Below, piece by piece: positions 23,682-32,791 of a stretch of 64,000 nucleotides of DNA. The stretch is from the NCBI GenBank assembly GCA_022825925.1, contig JAJDVW010000050.1, positions 1 through 64,000 on the forward strand. The letters are read 5' to 3'. The notes below the pieces were generated by a model. That model did no database searches, had not been told where the DNA came from, and worked only from the letters and a program-made list of their open reading frames with translations. A program made the translations under genes and the position numbers. The stretch's first letter is position 1, and every line of letters begins with the position of its first letter. Source of the DNA: Pseudomonadales bacterium. Its GTDB lineage: Bacteria; Pseudomonadota; Gammaproteobacteria; Pseudomonadales; Azotimanducaceae.

Positions 23682-24149
23682 ATGTCGCAGGAGTGCATTG
23701 AAACGCCTCTCGCATACCCGGCACGGCTCACTCCAGAAGCGGAGGGAGGATTCACCGTCACGTTCGGCGACCTGCCGGAGGCGATCACCTACGGCGCGAA
23801 CGAGCGCGAGGCGAGCGCGATGGCCGTGGAGGTTCTTGAGCTTGCGATCGCCGAGCGCATGGATCGCGGCGAAGATATCCCGACACCCGGCCCGGCCCGC
23901 CCCGACGAGTTGTTGGTGTCGATGCGACCTCTGCTGGCCGCCAAGGTGGCGCTGTACTGCGCGCTCGCCCGGGACCACGTCAGCAAGTCCGAACTGGCAC
24001 GCCGGCTCGGAGTCGACGAAGCCGTAGTCCGCCGCATGCTCCACCCACGCCGGGCCACGCGGATCGACAACGTGGCGTCGGCGCTCAACGTATTGGGCGT
24101 TTCGCTGCAAGTGACCACGGTGTCGCCCAGGCCTGAGACTCGCGCCTGA
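23682..24149 (+). CDS. hicB: HicB-family antitoxin with helix-turn-helix
   Basis: A 155-residue antitoxin. The N-terminal half is the partially degraded RNase H-like HicB fold (YPARLTPEAEGGFTVTFGDL, then PEAITYGANEREASAMAVEV). The C-terminal half is an XRE-type helix-turn-helix (SKSELARRLGVDEAVVRRML) that would bind the operator. It follows hicA by four bases. Its last ~30 codons are duplicated upstream at 22720-22850, showing that a larger hicB-containing unit was copied. Confidence 0.85.
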   Translation: MSQECIETPLAYPARLTPEAEGGFTVTFGDLPEAITYGANEREASAMAVEVLELAIAERMDRGEDIPTPGPARPDELLVSMRPLLAAKVALYCALARDHVSKSELARRLGVDEAVVRRMLHPRRATRIDNVASALNVLGVSLQVTTVSPRPETRA

Positions 24150-24337
24150 CCTCGGCTTGACGAACAAAGGCCGCTCGTTCATCGGTCTCGTTCTGAACCT
24201 GTCACCAGATACCTGCTTCTCCTCTACCCGAAGAACGCGAAGTCCTCGGCGTTGTGGAACGGGAAACGCCGCACTCCGAGGGAGTTCTCGATCCCCAGAT
24301 AGCGCCGCAGCGCCTTGTGCAGATGCTTCGGGTAGGA
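24068..24337. repeat. Duplicated segment, copy B
   Basis: Matches 22752-23035: the end of hicB, a short spacer and an antisense DUF1501 C-terminus. Divergence between the copies (roughly one base in eight to ten by eye) means the duplication is not recent. Confidence 0.75.
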
Positions 24338-24819
24338 CGTGGCGACGCCGGCGACCAGGCGTCGTGTGCGACGGCTCCCACGGCGGCGTCGGAACCGGAG
24401 GAAGACCCGAACGCGCCGGCCAGCGGCGGTGAGCGGAACACGCCGCCATCCTGCGACCCAAGCCAGTCCTGGCTCAGCAGCGGCGGACTCGACAGGTCAT
24501 CGGCCGACGTGAAGCCCTGCATCGCGCGGCGCACGTCCTGGTCCGGCACCGGACAGCTCAGCTCCGCGGCCGGGCGGCTCGGCGTCGACGCGTACATCGT
24601 ATCGGGCATCCGCGCGCGGGCTGCGGAACGCCGGCGTTCCTGCTCCCAGCGCAGTCGTGCTACGCGGGCCTGTTCGGCGTCCCGGGCCGCGCGTGCGGTG
24701 GACAGCGCCTGCTGGCGCTCAAGGTGTGGCCGACGAGAGTCCGCCTCGGTGGCGTGTGCAATCGATCCAGCCAGCGCCGCCGCCAAAGCAAAGCCCAGCA
24801 CCCTATCCAAACCGTTCAC
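24202..24819 (-). CDS. Truncated hypothetical exported protein running into a DUF1501 remnant
   Basis: A 205-codon frame. The first ~25 residues are a signal peptide (VLGFALAAALAGSIAHA), followed by an Arg/Ala/Glu-rich helix (LSTARAARDAEQARVARLRW) and an SADDLSSPPLLSQDWLG region that I do not recognise. After about residue 155 (near 24340) the frame enters the antisense DUF1501 tail out of phase, so the natural C-terminus was probably lost by recombination. The remnant itself (24224-24337) encodes YPKHLHKALRRYLGIE through EDFAFFG in another frame. Whether a product is made is uncertain. Confidence 0.4.
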   Translation of the reverse strand: MNGLDRVLGFALAAALAGSIAHATEADSRRPHLERQQALSTARAARDAEQARVARLRWEQERRRSAARARMPDTMYASTPSRPAAELSCPVPDQDVRRAMQGFTSADDLSSPPLLSQDWLGSQDGGVFRSPPLAGAFGSSSGSDAAVGAVAHDAWSPASPRPTRSICTRRCGAIWGSRTPSECGVSRSTTPRTSRSSGRGEAGIW

Positions 24820-24898
24820 GCAACACTACCCAGCGGTTCGGACGCCCTGCATCCGAAAGTGGCACGGTGCGCGTTGGCACCCTTACTTCGTGCCTTTC

Positions 24899-24937
24899 AT
24901 CAATCGCCCCGATCAATCGCCCCGATCAGTCGCCCCG
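24899..24937. repeat. Three tandem copies of a 13-bp repeat
   Basis: ATCAATCGCCCCG at 24899-24911 and 24912-24924, and ATCAGTCGCCCCG at 24925-24937. They lie in a non-coding stretch upstream of the truncated exported protein gene. Confidence 0.85.
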
Positions 24938-25426
24938 AATAAGACCCTTGGAACCATACGAGGCAGATCGATGAGGGTCTACCGTCAGAACAGGCGGTCC
25001 TACGTCGGCGGCGGAACGCAGCCTCCCGTCGTCCGGGTCCGGACCGTTGGAGAGTGCGGTGTGCCAGGGCAGACCCGTGGCGCGGCGAAGGCCTCCTCGC
25101 GGCCACGGAGTTCGCTTCGCGACAGCCGTCGCGCCTCCGGGTCCGCCATGCGCGGTCGTGCCACTAAGGTGGGGCAGAAGACGCTGGACATGGAACCCCA
25201 GACCATGACGGGCAACTGCAGCGGGGCGCCACGCTGCCGGTCGTCAAGTCCACGGAGCCGCACCGCCCGAGGCCACGAGCCTGCTGGCCGGCCCGGTTCC
25301 GCGCCGTCGCCGCCCGGCAGAACCCGCGCGACGCGCTCGCCACCGAGATCATCCGTGCCTTGGGGATCCAGGCCCACGAGTTGCCGGCCGGCTGTCGGCG
25401 CCGGCGTAGTTCGGTCAGGTCGGCGC
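24938..25426. other. Stretch without a recognisable gene
   Basis: About 490 bases with open frames on both strands but none with a recognisable protein. One plus-strand frame near 25215-25420 contains ARQNPRDALATEIIRALGIQ, which could be the end of a lost gene; I could not identify it. Confidence 0.5.
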
Positions 25427-26611
25427 TTACGGGGAGAAGCCCGTCCCCTGTATCTCCTGTCCCCTGGCTAGGACGAACGCCGGCGATTCCAGCACCGACA
25501 GGTCGGTGAGCGGATCGCCCTCGACGAACAGCAGGTCCGCCGCGAAGCCGGGCGCAATCCTGCCCGTCACCGTGCCCAGGCCGATGGCTCCTGCGCAGTC
25601 CGACGTCGCGCTCCGCAGGACCTCGACGGGGGTGAGCCCCGCGAAGTGCGCGAAGACCGGCAGCGCGCGGGCCAGGTCCTCGTGGCGCACGTTGGGAATG
25701 CCGGCGTCGGTCGACGCGATGAGCCGGACGCCGGCTTCGCGCATCCGCGCGAACGTGCCCTGCACGGCCTGTTCGAACTTCCGGTTCTTGGCGAAGCGGG
25801 CCCAGCCCGCGTTGATCGTCGGGGACACCCAGACGCCGTTCGCCGCGATGGCCGCAGCCACCTCGGGATCGTATCCGGAGCGGGTCCCGTCGTCGCCGAG
25901 CCAGGAGCAGTGCTCGATCGTCGCCACCCGCGCGCGTGCCGAGTGGGCGATCCCTTCCGTGCCGTGGCAGTGCGCGGCCACGTCGAAGCCCCGCCGCCGG
26001 GCATGCTCGACGATTTGGCGGGTGGTCTCCGCGTCGTACTGCGCACTGCGGGGCGACGAGCCCTTCGTGAGGTTGCCGCCGGTCGCCATGATCTTGATGA
26101 GGTCGACCCCGTGCTCCGCCTGCCGCTCGATGACGGTCTCGGCGGTCGCGGCGTCGCACGCCTCGCCGCCCCAGAAGTGGCAGTGACCGCCGATGGACGT
26201 CACCGGCTGCCCCGCGCACAGGAGCCGCGGCCCCGGTTGGCCCGCCGCGATGCGATCGCGCAGACCGAGCTCCAGCCACTTGCCGCCGCCGAGATCCCGG
26301 GCGGTGGTGATGCCCGCGCGGACCATCGCCTCGGCCCGATGGTCCATGTCCCGCACAAGCTTCTCGTCCGGCACGGCGAGCTGAGCTGCCGGCGTCCGGA
26401 GGGAGGGGTCGAGGGTCATGTGGACGTGGGCGTCGATGAGCCCGGGGATGACCGTGAGCCCCGCCAGGTCGCGGCGGTCCCGTGCCGGTCCGTCGTCGGC
26501 GTCGCCCACCCCGGCAACGCGCCCGTCCTCGACGGCGAGTACGTCCGCCATGGCGTACTCGGACGCCACACCGTCCCAAATCCGAACGTTACGGAAGACC
26601 GTTCGATGCAT
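25427..26611 (-). CDS. Metal-dependent amidohydrolase (imidazolonepropionase/prolidase-like)
   Basis: A 394-residue amidohydrolase-superfamily protein. Metal ligands are visible in order: IDAHVHM (HxH), a Lys in LIKIMATGG that is often carboxylated, His in VAAHCHG and IEHCSWL, and Asp in ASTDAGI. The C-terminal beta-sandwich motif GFAADLLFVEGDPL is typical of the COG1228 group, which hydrolyses cyclic amides or dipeptide-like bonds. ATG 26611 gives the standard MHRTVFRNVRIWDG start; the frame is open further upstream without similarity. No signal peptide. It is divergent from the next amidohydrolase operon; the substrate is not known. Confidence 0.82.
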   Translation of the reverse strand: MHRTVFRNVRIWDGVASEYAMADVLAVEDGRVAGVGDADDGPARDRRDLAGLTVIPGLIDAHVHMTLDPSLRTPAAQLAVPDEKLVRDMDHRAEAMVRAGITTARDLGGGKWLELGLRDRIAAGQPGPRLLCAGQPVTSIGGHCHFWGGEACDAATAETVIERQAEHGVDLIKIMATGGNLTKGSSPRSAQYDAETTRQIVEHARRRGFDVAAHCHGTEGIAHSARARVATIEHCSWLGDDGTRSGYDPEVAAAIAANGVWVSPTINAGWARFAKNRKFEQAVQGTFARMREAGVRLIASTDAGIPNVRHEDLARALPVFAHFAGLTPVEVLRSATSDCAGAIGLGTVTGRIAPGFAADLLFVEGDPLTDLSVLESPAFVLARGQEIQGTGFSP

Positions 26612-26789
26612 CCGCGCGATTCTAACCCGTGGCCCGCCTCCCCCTGCCAAAGCCCGGCCACCGACAAGCCCGGCCACCGCGCTTGCACGCCGGCCCATTA
26701 CTCGGCACCATCGGGCCGCCTTGTCCACTCTTGTCGACTTCGGAGACCGGCCGCCGACGGGCCGGATCCCGCCCCCGGAGGGAGGACTC

Positions 26790-27950
26790 ATGACCTACGC
26801 CAGCGACCGCACCTACTACGACGCCGACAGCCACATCATGGAGCTGCCGGATCACCTGCGGCGCTGCGCCGAGCCGGCGGAGCGCGACGACGTGCCGGAG
26901 ATCTCCTTCGGCGCCGCCGGAGTGCTCGACGAAGCGGTCGCGAAGCTGGCCGAGTCGGGCGGCCACAGCGAGGCGTACCTCGCCGAACTCATCGCCCAGG
27001 GCGACGACCTGCTGCGCGGCCCGAAAATGTACGAGGCGCTCGGCGCGTTCGACCCGCAGGAACGGTCGACCGCCCTGGACCTGCTCGGCTTCGAGCGTCA
27101 GCTCGTCTTCGCCAGCCTCTCCACGCAGCCGGTGTTCGACCGGCATCTCGACCTGGACACCCGCTACCGCAACGCCACCCTGCACAACCGCGCGATGCAC
27201 GCGTTCACCGGCGCCGACGAACGGCTGATGGGGGTCGGGGCCGTGGATCTGGACGACCCGGAGCGCGCCGTGCAGGAACTGGACCGGCTGCTCGCCCTGG
27301 GTCTCCAGGCGGTCTGGATCCCGCATCGCGACTGCGGCGGCCGCTCCCCGGGGCACAACGACCTCGACCCGTTCTGGGCGCGGCTCCAGGAAGCCGGCGT
27401 CCCGTTCGTGCTGCACGTGGGCGGCGACCCGCTGCAGATCGATCCGGTCTGGACGAACAACGGGCGCCCGGCGCCCACGGACTGGCTCGGCGGCGGGGAA
27501 AACGTGCGGGGCAAGGACATGACCGCGCTGCATCACGCTCCCGAGCGCTTCGTGAGCATCCTGCTCCTCGACGGGGTCTTCGAGCGCTTCCGCGGGTTGA
27601 CCGGGGCGGCGGTCGAACTCGGCGCCGGGTACGTCCCGGCCATGCTGCAGCGCCTCGACTGGGTCCAGCAGATCTGGCAGCGGACCGAACCCGAGCTCGC
27701 CGCATTCACGCGCAAGCCGAGCGAGCAGCTGACCGACCAGTTCGCTTTCACGCCCTTCGTCTACGAGGATGTGGGCGCCCTCATACGGCAGTCCAACCCG
27801 GACCTGTACCTCTTTTCCAGCGACTACCCGCACGTCGAGGGCGGCCGCGACCCGATCGGGCGGTTCGAGGGCACGCTGGAAGGCGTCGACCCGGCCGTGC
27901 GCGACCGCTTCTACTCGGAGAACTTCGCCCGCGTCTTCGACGTGAGCTGA
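26790..27950 (+). CDS. Amidohydrolase-2 family TIM-barrel protein
   Basis: A 386-residue protein of the PF04909 group (related to aminocarboxymuconate-semialdehyde decarboxylase). It begins with YYDADSHIMELPDHL, where the usual HxH near the first strand appears as DxDSH. It continues with FVLHVGG (His) and ends with FSSDYPHVEGG (the Asp-Tyr-Pro-His metal motif). Members decarboxylate or hydrate ring-derived acids. GGAGGGAGG precedes ATG 26790. Only three bases separate it from the transporter gene, so the substrate may be what that transporter imports. Confidence 0.8.
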   Translation: MTYASDRTYYDADSHIMELPDHLRRCAEPAERDDVPEISFGAAGVLDEAVAKLAESGGHSEAYLAELIAQGDDLLRGPKMYEALGAFDPQERSTALDLLGFERQLVFASLSTQPVFDRHLDLDTRYRNATLHNRAMHAFTGADERLMGVGAVDLDDPERAVQELDRLLALGLQAVWIPHRDCGGRSPGHNDLDPFWARLQEAGVPFVLHVGGDPLQIDPVWTNNGRPAPTDWLGGGENVRGKDMTALHHAPERFVSILLLDGVFERFRGLTGAAVELGAGYVPAMLQRLDWVQQIWQRTEPELAAFTRKPSEQLTDQFAFTPFVYEDVGALIRQSNPDLYLFSSDYPHVEGGRDPIGRFEGTLEGVDPAVRDRFYSENFARVFDVS

Positions 27951-27953
27951 GCG

Positions 27954-29510
27954 GTGGCGGAAGCAACCGCGGCCGCCGGGGCCGGGGCCGCCGGGCGCGC
28001 CTCGACCCTGTCGCCCTACCGGCTGATGTCCTACTCGGCGCCCTCGGCGCCGCTGGCCCTCGTCGGCCTGCCCATGGCGGTGTACCTCCCGCCGCTCTAC
28101 GCCGACTCGGACGGTTTCGGCCTCGAGCTGGCCATGGTCGGGACCATCATCATGCTGTCGCGCCTGACGGACGTGGTGACGGACCCCGTCATCGGTTACA
28201 TGTCCGACCGGCTGCGGACGCGGTGGGGCCGGCGCAAGCCGTTCGTCCTCATCGGGACGCCCATCTACATCGTCGGCATCTACCTGCTGTTCGTGCCGCC
28301 CTGGGAGTTCTCCGAGGTGACCCTGCTGGGGTACACGTTCAACTGGGGCTACGCCTACCTGCTCGCGATGGTCGCGCTCGCCTACCTCGGTTCGACCATC
28401 CAGGAACTGCCGTACTACGCCTGGGGAGCCGAACTCGGGCGCACGTACAACGAGCGCACGCTCATCTTCAGCTGGCGCGAGGGCTTCGGCGTCGGCGGTT
28501 CCCTGATCTCCGCCTTCACGCCCGCCATCATCCTGTTCTTCGGCTACACGAAGCCGTCGGACGCCGTCTACTTCCTGTCCCTCGGCATGGCGGCGATGAT
28601 GTTCGTCTTCGTCACCAACGCCATGATCGCGGTGCCGGAGTACCCGGTACAGGAGACGGCGAAGCGGCGCGTGCCCATCCGCGAGGGGCTCAAGTACGTG
28701 CGCGGCAACCGCCCGTACATGATGCTGATCGTGATCTTCCTGTTCTCGACGCTCGGCGCGGCGATGACGAACAGCCTCTCGTTCTACTTCGTCAAGCACG
28801 TGCTGCTCGCCGGCGAACTGTACGGCCTCTACCTGGCCCCCTACTTCCTCAGCCAGATCGCCGCGGTGCCGTTCTGGTTCTGGCTCTCGCGCAAGGTCGG
28901 CAAGCATCGGGCGACGATGTGGGCGATCTTCTGGTACTCGCTGTGGTCGTCCTTCATCCCGCTGATCGCCATTGCCCCCGACGACTGGTTCAACGCCTTC
29001 GAGATCCCGGTCGTCCTCGCGTTTCTCCCGACCGACATGCACTCCGGCATCGTCGGCTACTTCGAGGGCATCGACACCGGCAAGTTCTTCTTCTTCATCC
29101 TGGTGATGTGCTTCAAGGGATCGTCGATCGGCGCGCTCGCCGCGCTCCCGAACGCGATGGCGGCCGACGTGGTGGACGTCGACACCGCGCAGACCGGGGA
29201 ACAGCGCGCCGGCGCCTACTTCGCCATCTGGTCCATGGTCAAGAAGGCCGCGTACGCCGTGGGCATCTTCATCGGGACGACCTCGGCGGTCTACTTCGGG
29301 TTCAACGCCAACGCGGATCCCCTGAACACGACGAACACCTGGGCCGCGCTGATCTGGCTGGCCTGCCTGTACTCGGTGATCCCGGCGGTCTTCAAGTTCG
29401 TGGCGATGCCGCTCCTGTGGAAGTATCCGCTGACGGAGGAGAAGCTCGCGGAAGTGCAGGAGGAGATCCGGCGGCAGCGGGCCGCAGCGGGCAAGGCGGA
29501 GGGGGAATGA
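27954..29510 (+). CDS. GPH/MelB-type MFS cation symporter
   Basis: A 518-residue, twelve-helix membrane protein. TDVVTDPVIGYMSDRLRTRW and GRRKPFVLIG are the loop signature of glycoside-pentoside-hexuronide:cation symporters; a second VVDVDTAQTGEQRAGAYFAI motif in the C-terminal half is also typical. It should carry a sugar, glycoside or related anion with sodium or protons. The start GTG 27954 lies three bases after the amidohydrolase stop, indicating co-expression. The cytoplasmic C-terminus ends in a charged helix. Confidence 0.85.
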   Translation: MAEATAAAGAGAAGRASTLSPYRLMSYSAPSAPLALVGLPMAVYLPPLYADSDGFGLELAMVGTIIMLSRLTDVVTDPVIGYMSDRLRTRWGRRKPFVLIGTPIYIVGIYLLFVPPWEFSEVTLLGYTFNWGYAYLLAMVALAYLGSTIQELPYYAWGAELGRTYNERTLIFSWREGFGVGGSLISAFTPAIILFFGYTKPSDAVYFLSLGMAAMMFVFVTNAMIAVPEYPVQETAKRRVPIREGLKYVRGNRPYMMLIVIFLFSTLGAAMTNSLSFYFVKHVLLAGELYGLYLAPYFLSQIAAVPFWFWLSRKVGKHRATMWAIFWYSLWSSFIPLIAIAPDDWFNAFEIPVVLAFLPTDMHSGIVGYFEGIDTGKFFFFILVMCFKGSSIGALAALPNAMAADVVDVDTAQTGEQRAGAYFAIWSMVKKAAYAVGIFIGTTSAVYFGFNANADPLNTTNTWAALIWLACLYSVIPAVFKFVAMPLLWKYPLTEEKLAEVQEEIRRQRAAAGKAEGE

Positions 29511-29526
29511 CCAATGGGGGGGCGGA

Positions 29527-31200
29527 ATGACCATGGGCGGATGGACGCGGCGCAGCTTCTTCCGGACCGGCGGCGCGATCGGCCTCGCCGGACTGGGTGC
29601 CGGGGCGGGTAGCGCCCGCGCGGAGGACGGCTGGCGGCAGGGCGACCTGCTCCACCTGGTGCCGGGCGCCAACCACGAACGCTTCGTGGTCAAGTGCTCG
29701 TTCCGCAGTCCGCGCCGGCCTCCGGTGCTGCGCGTCGGAGATGCCCGCATCGCACCGCGGACGACGGACTCGGAAGGACGCTACTTCGCCTTCGATGCCC
29801 GGGGGCTCGACCCCGACCGCGAGTACCCCCTGCAGCTCCTCGACGAGGCCGGCGAAACCCTCACCGACCCGTGGCCGCTCAGGACGTATCCGGCTCCCGA
29901 CGCACAGCCCGAGTCCGTGCGCCTCCTCGCGTACACCTGCGCCGGGGGATACCCGTCGTATCCGGCGACCGAGCAGCAGCCATTCCTCTCGCTGGCGCTG
30001 CGCCGCCGCCTGCTCGGGCGCGCGCTCTCGTTCGCGCCGGATGCCCTCGTCGCGATCGGCGACCACTTCTACTGGGACCAGCGCACGCAGCTCGACTCCG
30101 CCCGTGCCAACGTCCGCGAGTCGGCGCGGGCGTGGTACGAACGCATGGGACCCCTGGACCGCAGCCTCCCCGCGAAAGGGACGTCCAACGAGGTCGCCAT
30201 CAAGACGGCGATCGAACCGCAGTTCGCGGAACTCTACGGCGTCATGCTGCGCTCGACTCCGAGCTACTTCGTCAACGACGACCATGACTACTACGAGAAC
30301 GACGAGGCGACGGACCGCTTCGTGACGCTGCCGCCGCACGCCTACCAGCTTTCCTTCGGACGGTTCACGCGCGACCTCTTCATGCCCGAGTTCCTGCCGG
30401 ATCCGGAACGCCCGGCGCTGATGTCGGGTTCGGGCGCCGGCGACCGCGAGCCGGGCGTTTCCGAGAGCTTCGGCACGTTCCGCTACGGCAACCTGGCGGA
30501 GGCGCTGATCTACGACTGCGCGCGCTTCCTGTCGCTCAAGGGCGAGGTGGCCGGACTGGTGCCGCCGGAAGCCGAGGACTGGCTGACGGCACGCACCGTC
30601 GATCAACGGGTTCGGCACGTCTTCCACGTACCCTCCCATCCCTTCGGATGGACCGCCGGCAAGTGGCGCGAGTGGTATCCGGACGTGGCCGACGTCGGCG
30701 AGGGCGACACGGCGATCTCGCAGACCCGCGCGGACGGACAGCAGCGGTTCCGGCTCACCACCGACCGCCGCAAGTTCTTCTGGCAACCGGGTTGGTTCCT
30801 GCAGCATCAGCGCCTGCTAGGAGCGCTCTCGGGGCAACGCGAGCGGCCCGGCATCGTCCTGTCGGGAGACCTGCACGCGACCGGCCACGTCCGCATTGCG
30901 CGCAGCCACGAACTGGACCTCCGGGCCAGCCCGGTGCACGCCATCCTGACCGGCCCCCTCGGCACGGGCCGGGGGTGGCCGTCCCGGGGCCGCGGCACGC
31001 CACCGGTGACGCCCCACGGGCTCGAGGTCGAGGACGTCGCCCCGGTACGCGAGAAGAACGGCTTCGCGTTGTTCGACATCGACCCGGACGCCGTGACCGT
31101 ACGGCTCTTCGAGTGGCGGCGCGGGGAGCCCGAGACGGCGATCGACGCGCTCCAGCCCTACCACACGGTGACCATTCCGAGGGGCGCGGCGAGCGCCTGA
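29527..31200 (+). CDS. Tat-exported PhoD-like metallophosphatase
   Basis: A 557-residue protein with a twin-arginine signal (WTRRSFFRTGGAIGLAGLG). Metal-binding blocks appear as LVAIGDHFYWDQRT, FVNDDHDYYENDEATD and GIVLSGDLHATGHVRI, matching the PhoD-like alkaline phosphatase/phosphodiesterase family that acts in the periplasm. ATG 29527 or 29533 are both possible. It follows the amidohydrolase-transporter genes by 16 bases and is probably in their operon. The substrate may be a phosphate ester or another ester rather than inorganic phosphate storage; the sequence does not decide. Confidence 0.85.
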   Translation: MTMGGWTRRSFFRTGGAIGLAGLGAGAGSARAEDGWRQGDLLHLVPGANHERFVVKCSFRSPRRPPVLRVGDARIAPRTTDSEGRYFAFDARGLDPDREYPLQLLDEAGETLTDPWPLRTYPAPDAQPESVRLLAYTCAGGYPSYPATEQQPFLSLALRRRLLGRALSFAPDALVAIGDHFYWDQRTQLDSARANVRESARAWYERMGPLDRSLPAKGTSNEVAIKTAIEPQFAELYGVMLRSTPSYFVNDDHDYYENDEATDRFVTLPPHAYQLSFGRFTRDLFMPEFLPDPERPALMSGSGAGDREPGVSESFGTFRYGNLAEALIYDCARFLSLKGEVAGLVPPEAEDWLTARTVDQRVRHVFHVPSHPFGWTAGKWREWYPDVADVGEGDTAISQTRADGQQRFRLTTDRRKFFWQPGWFLQHQRLLGALSGQRERPGIVLSGDLHATGHVRIARSHELDLRASPVHAILTGPLGTGRGWPSRGRGTPPVTPHGLEVEDVAPVREKNGFALFDIDPDAVTVRLFEWRRGEPETAIDALQPYHTVTIPRGAASA

Positions 31201-31276
31201 CGCCCAGGGGGCCGGCTACGGCGCCCCGCACATGGCGCGAGTACAATCGGCGACGCACTTGCAGGAGGGACGGCCC

Positions 31277-31528
31277 ATGACCGAGCGAGTGTGGGCCGAA
31301 ATGTCATCCGACCGCCGCAGTTCCAGCGGCGAGGGCATGCGCGCCATGCATCATCGAACAAGGAACGAACAGGGGCGACAGGCCCCATCGTTCGCACCCG
31401 ACGCCCGATCTCCCCAGGTTCGTCGGCGGGTCGCCCGAGCGGTGAACAAGCTCAACCGTAACCACGAAGAGGACGCCCTTCGGTGGATCGAGGCGGTCTC
31501 CGTGTTCGACGAGGATGGCGACTGGTGA
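31277..31528 (+). CDS. Small hypothetical protein, 83 residues
   Basis: Unrecognised. A strong AGGAGG Shine-Dalgarno lies 8 bases before ATG 31277, which supports translation. The protein is basic and polar in its first two thirds (MSSDRRSSSGEGMRAMHHRT) with a final helix RRRVARAVNKLNRNHEEDAL and an acidic end. The layout, a basic domain then an acidic tail, is reminiscent of antitoxins, but no toxin gene follows within 120 bases. Confidence 0.45.
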   Translation: MTERVWAEMSSDRRSSSGEGMRAMHHRTRNEQGRQAPSFAPDARSPQVRRRVARAVNKLNRNHEEDALRWIEAVSVFDEDGDW

Positions 31529-31646
31529 CGTCCGCCCGCAGCAAGACGGTCGTGCATCGCACGCCAAGCCATACTGAAGTCGATCTCCACCGCGGACCGA
31601 GAGCCGCACGCCGTTTCCTCCCTCCCGTCCAGTACGCACGCTCCCG

Positions 31647-32519
31647 GTGACCCGTCTCTCGCAGGCGCTTGCTCACCAGGAGTTGACGGTCACGGCCGAA
31701 CTGAACCCACCGAAGGGGATAGATCTCGCCGACCTGTTCTCCGCGGCCGAGTCGCTGCGACCGCACGTCACCGCCTTCAACCTGACCGACTCCGCCGCCT
31801 CGCGCATGACCATGGCGCCGATCGCCGCCGCGCATCTGCTGCGCGACCGGGGCATCGAGTCGACGCTGCAGATCGCCGGGCGCGACCGCAACCGGCTGGC
31901 CATCCAGGCGGACATGCTCGCGGCGCACGCGCTCGGCGTCGAGAACCTGGTCTGCATGACGGGCGACCCGCCGTCCGGCGGGGACCATCCCGAGGCGAAG
32001 GCGGTCTTCGATCTCGGGGCCGAGGACATCCTCGAGGCCGCGGGCCGGCTCGAGGCGGGCGAGGATCTCGCGGGCAACGCCCTCAAGGGCCGCCCCCGCT
32101 TTCACAAGGGCGCCGTCGCCAACGTCGCCGTACCGGACCTCGGCAAGGAGGTCGCGCGCATGGAGGCCAAGATCGCCTCCGGCGCCCGGTTCTTCCAGAC
32201 CAACGCCGTCTACGAACCCGCGGGCTTCGAGCGCTTCATGAAGCGGTGCGAAACGCTGCGGGTCCCGATCCTGGCCGGGATCATCGTGCTCAAGTCCGCG
32301 CGACAGGCCCGCTACATGACGGAACGGATTCCGGGCGTGGTCGTTCCAGACCGGCTGATCGACGAACTCGACCGTGCGCCCGATCCTGCCGCGACGAGCG
32401 TCCGCATCGCCGGCGACGTCGTGCGCGAGGTGGCGCCGATGTGCCGCGGAGCGCACATCATGGCCATCGGCTGGGAACGTTACATCCCGGACATCCTCGA
32501 AGCCGCCGGCCATCCGTGA
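31647..32519 (+). CDS. Methylenetetrahydrofolate reductase family protein
   Basis: A 290-residue flavin TIM-barrel protein of the MetF family. Conserved features: TVTAELNPPKGIDL, TAFNLTDSAASRM, LQIAGRDRNRLAIQ and ENLVCMTGDPPSGGDHPEAK, which line the folate and FAD sites. The canonical enzyme reduces methylene-tetrahydrofolate to methyl-tetrahydrofolate. The closing GWERYIPDILEAAG also fits. The start is GTG 31647 without a clear Shine-Dalgarno. It could be a secondary MTHFR-like enzyme in C1 or methyl-group catabolism rather than the biosynthetic MetF. Confidence 0.8.
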   Translation: MTRLSQALAHQELTVTAELNPPKGIDLADLFSAAESLRPHVTAFNLTDSAASRMTMAPIAAAHLLRDRGIESTLQIAGRDRNRLAIQADMLAAHALGVENLVCMTGDPPSGGDHPEAKAVFDLGAEDILEAAGRLEAGEDLAGNALKGRPRFHKGAVANVAVPDLGKEVARMEAKIASGARFFQTNAVYEPAGFERFMKRCETLRVPILAGIIVLKSARQARYMTERIPGVVVPDRLIDELDRAPDPAATSVRIAGDVVREVAPMCRGAHIMAIGWERYIPDILEAAGHP

Positions 32520-32545
32520 TATCGTCCCACGAGTTAGACGATATC
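32518..32545. promoter_or_regulatory. VapB operator
   Basis: A perfect 9-bp inverted repeat, GATATCGTC (32518-32526) and GACGATATC (32537-32545), separated by 10 bases. It begins inside the stop codon of the MetF-like gene and ends 9 bases before vapB. The spacing suits a VapBC complex binding one face of DNA and repressing its own transcription. Confidence 0.75.
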
Positions 32546-32554
32546 GAGCCGCCC

Positions 32555-32785
32555 ATGACACGCACGGTAATCAACCTCGAGCCCAACCAGAAGGCGTGGC
32601 TGGACCGCCAGGCAGCGTTGCGCGGCGTGCCGATGACCGAGCTTGTCCGCCAGGCGGTGCGGGACTTTCGGGCACGCGAAGACACGAGGCCGTCCCTCGA
32701 GCACGCCCTGCAGCGAACCGCGGGTATCTGGCGCGGCGGCGACGGACTGGACTACCAGCGCCGTATCCGCGCCGAATGGACCTGA
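32555..32785 (+). CDS. vapB: VapB-type ribbon-helix-helix antitoxin
   Basis: A 76-residue protein. Residues 1-45 form a ribbon-helix-helix DNA-binding domain (TRTVINLEPNQKAWLDRQAA, then GVPMTELVRQAVRDFRARED). The C-terminal segment (LQRTAGIWRGGDGLDYQRRI) would mask the toxin active site. It lies right after a perfect inverted-repeat operator and six bases before the PIN toxin gene. ATG 32555 is the only sensible start. Confidence 0.88.
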   Translation: MTRTVINLEPNQKAWLDRQAALRGVPMTELVRQAVRDFRAREDTRPSLEHALQRTAGIWRGGDGLDYQRRIRAEWT

Positions 32786-32791
32786 GCCCGC

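Noticed and set aside
24938-25426. Possible antitoxin-like open frame (LATEIIRALGIQ)
   Set aside because: No start codon with a Shine-Dalgarno, no family match that I can defend, and it lies in a rearranged zone.
26622-29750. A very long antisense open frame (over 1000 codons) opposite the amidohydrolase and transporter genes
   Set aside because: Its composition (Arg/Ala/Gly/Val/His-rich, no domain) is that of a GC-rich shadow frame; the plus-strand genes have clear families and Shine-Dalgarno sites.
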